Below are positions 63,297 through 64,000 of a stretch of 64,000 nucleotides of DNA, piece by piece. Position 1 is the stretch's first letter. Every line of letters begins with the position of its first letter. The notes beneath the pieces are model-generated. The model did no database searches. It was given only the letters and a program-made list of their open reading frames with translations, and was not told the origin of the DNA. A program made the translations under genes and the position numbers. The stretch is from Anomaloglossus baeobatrachus (Eukaryota > Chordata > Amphibia > Anura > Aromobatidae): NCBI RefSeq assembly GCF_048569485.1, contig NW_027445218.1:1-64000 (forward strand), read 5' to 3'.

Positions 63297-63667
63297 TAAG
63301 ACAAGGTGTCCCAGATGTTATATGACGAATCACAACAGGACCACAAGCCCCACTGAGGTCTGTCTGGGTTTTCGTCACTTTGATGCTAAAAATAATACAA
63401 AGCACTGCCCCAATGTCATCAAATGTTAAGAAACACCCAACAGAATCTCCATAAAGTGATGACTATTCCTTCCTCTAGCATCAAAGACAATCTACGTCAT
63501 CCCACCGAAATCATAATCAAGGGTGGGTTCATCTGGCCATCAGCGCCTTCTCGTTGTACTGTGTGGCACACTCATGTATTCTCTATGGGCACTGTGGAGT
63601 AATCCACTGTCAGATTCATCTGTCAAATGTTAATCTGCCTGAAGAACAAGAGGATCCGGCAAAAAAA

Positions 63668-63714
63668 TAAGAAATATATATAATATATATATATATATAA
63701 AAAAAAAAAAAAAA
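63668..63714. repeat. (AT)n plus poly(A) microsatellite
   Basis: ATATATATAATATATATATA-like run followed by 16 A. Simple repeat in intron. Confidence 0.9.
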
Positions 63715-63923
63715 TCGACCAGTACTTATTTGCTAGGGGAGAGGCCAGCCATTCCAGCCAAAAAAGTCAGCTGTTTTTCATTTCATGTGTATGAGGACCT
63801 TAAATCAGTCTGATTACAGAGGTAGAAGTTAAAGATGGTGCAAATCGATTACTGACAAGGCCGCTGGACCCGGTTCAGCCAATCTGTGGAAATCAAACGG
63901 GAGCCCTGCAAACCGCCTCCTAC

Positions 63924-64000
63924 CTGATGGTTTGGCACGGTGTCACATTTTTGTCACTGTGCGACAAGGACGTCTCGCTCATAAGGCACCTCATCAGGTG
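63924..64000 (-). CDS. fastkd1: fastkd1 exon, cut by the window edge
   Basis: 77 bases of an exon that continues beyond base 64000. Donor ATCAG/GTAGGA, phase 2 out. It encodes HLMRCLMSETSLSHSDKNVT then PCQTI. The frame was fixed by the phase of the next exon and is open. It belongs to the helical region in the middle of FASTKD1, so about the first 40 percent of the protein lies outside the window, judging by the 847-residue human protein. Confidence 0.75.

Overview
The window is vertebrate nuclear DNA, most likely from a frog. It has spliced exons with GT/AG sites, T2/Kolobok-type MITEs flanked by TTAA, Tc1/mariner elements and many DIRS-type retrotransposons, a mix typical of amphibian genomes. 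No prokaryotic features were seen.

Host gene. One host gene was found, on the minus strand: the 3' part of fastkd1, a mitochondrial RNA-binding FAST kinase-like protein. Ten exons (63924-64000 partial, 62830-62961, 55941-56430, 52988-53102, 28284-28412, 25698-25817, 24433-24546, 22883-23024, 9473-9587, 6440-6532) join with matching phases at every junction. They give about 508 open codons and end in a RAP domain. The 5' part of the gene lies beyond base 64000. One intron (28413-52987) is 24.6 kb long and almost wholly made of mobile DNA.

Mobile DNA. Seven DIRS-type elements (tyrosine-recombinase retrotransposons), all in the same sense as fastkd1, fall into three families. Family A: A1 1-4767 (cut by the window edge), A2 9670-15843, A3 15844-21832, A4 29524-35584 and A5 43997-49439. 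Family B: 29496-41617, split by A4. Family C: about 56546-62332. On the minus strand each reads leader, gag-like, RT-RNase H, tyrosine recombinase (YR), with inverted terminal repeats and an internal complementary region (ICR) near the 3' end. A4 looks whole; A1, A2, A5 and B have a few breaks; A3 and C are heavily decayed. They are treated here as fossils.

Layout. 1-4767: end of A1. 4768-6439: downstream of fastkd1, with a Tc1 relic split by a MITE. 6440-9669: last two exons, around a head-to-head Tc1 composite with one open 345-codon transposase. 9670-21832: tandem pair A2-A3. 21833-28412: five exons among MITEs and fold-back repeats. 28532-42548: a five-layer nest (palindromic repeat > MITE > MITE > DIRS B > DIRS A4). 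43083-50087: a Tc1 element split by A5. 50105-52916: a T2-like repeat and a TTAA-flanked repeat. 52988-56430: two exons around a 1-kb near-perfect palindrome. 56546-62332: element C. 62830-64000: two more exons.

How it fits together. The genes do not form a pathway: one host gene carries a heavy intronic load of transposons. The points of most interest are the DIRS termini. Their ends and ICR co-vary element by element, insertion is between A residues without target duplication, a 29-nt motif is shared by three families next to the ICR, and the ends carry splice-site-like signals that bracket an exon-sized segment in the sense of the host gene.
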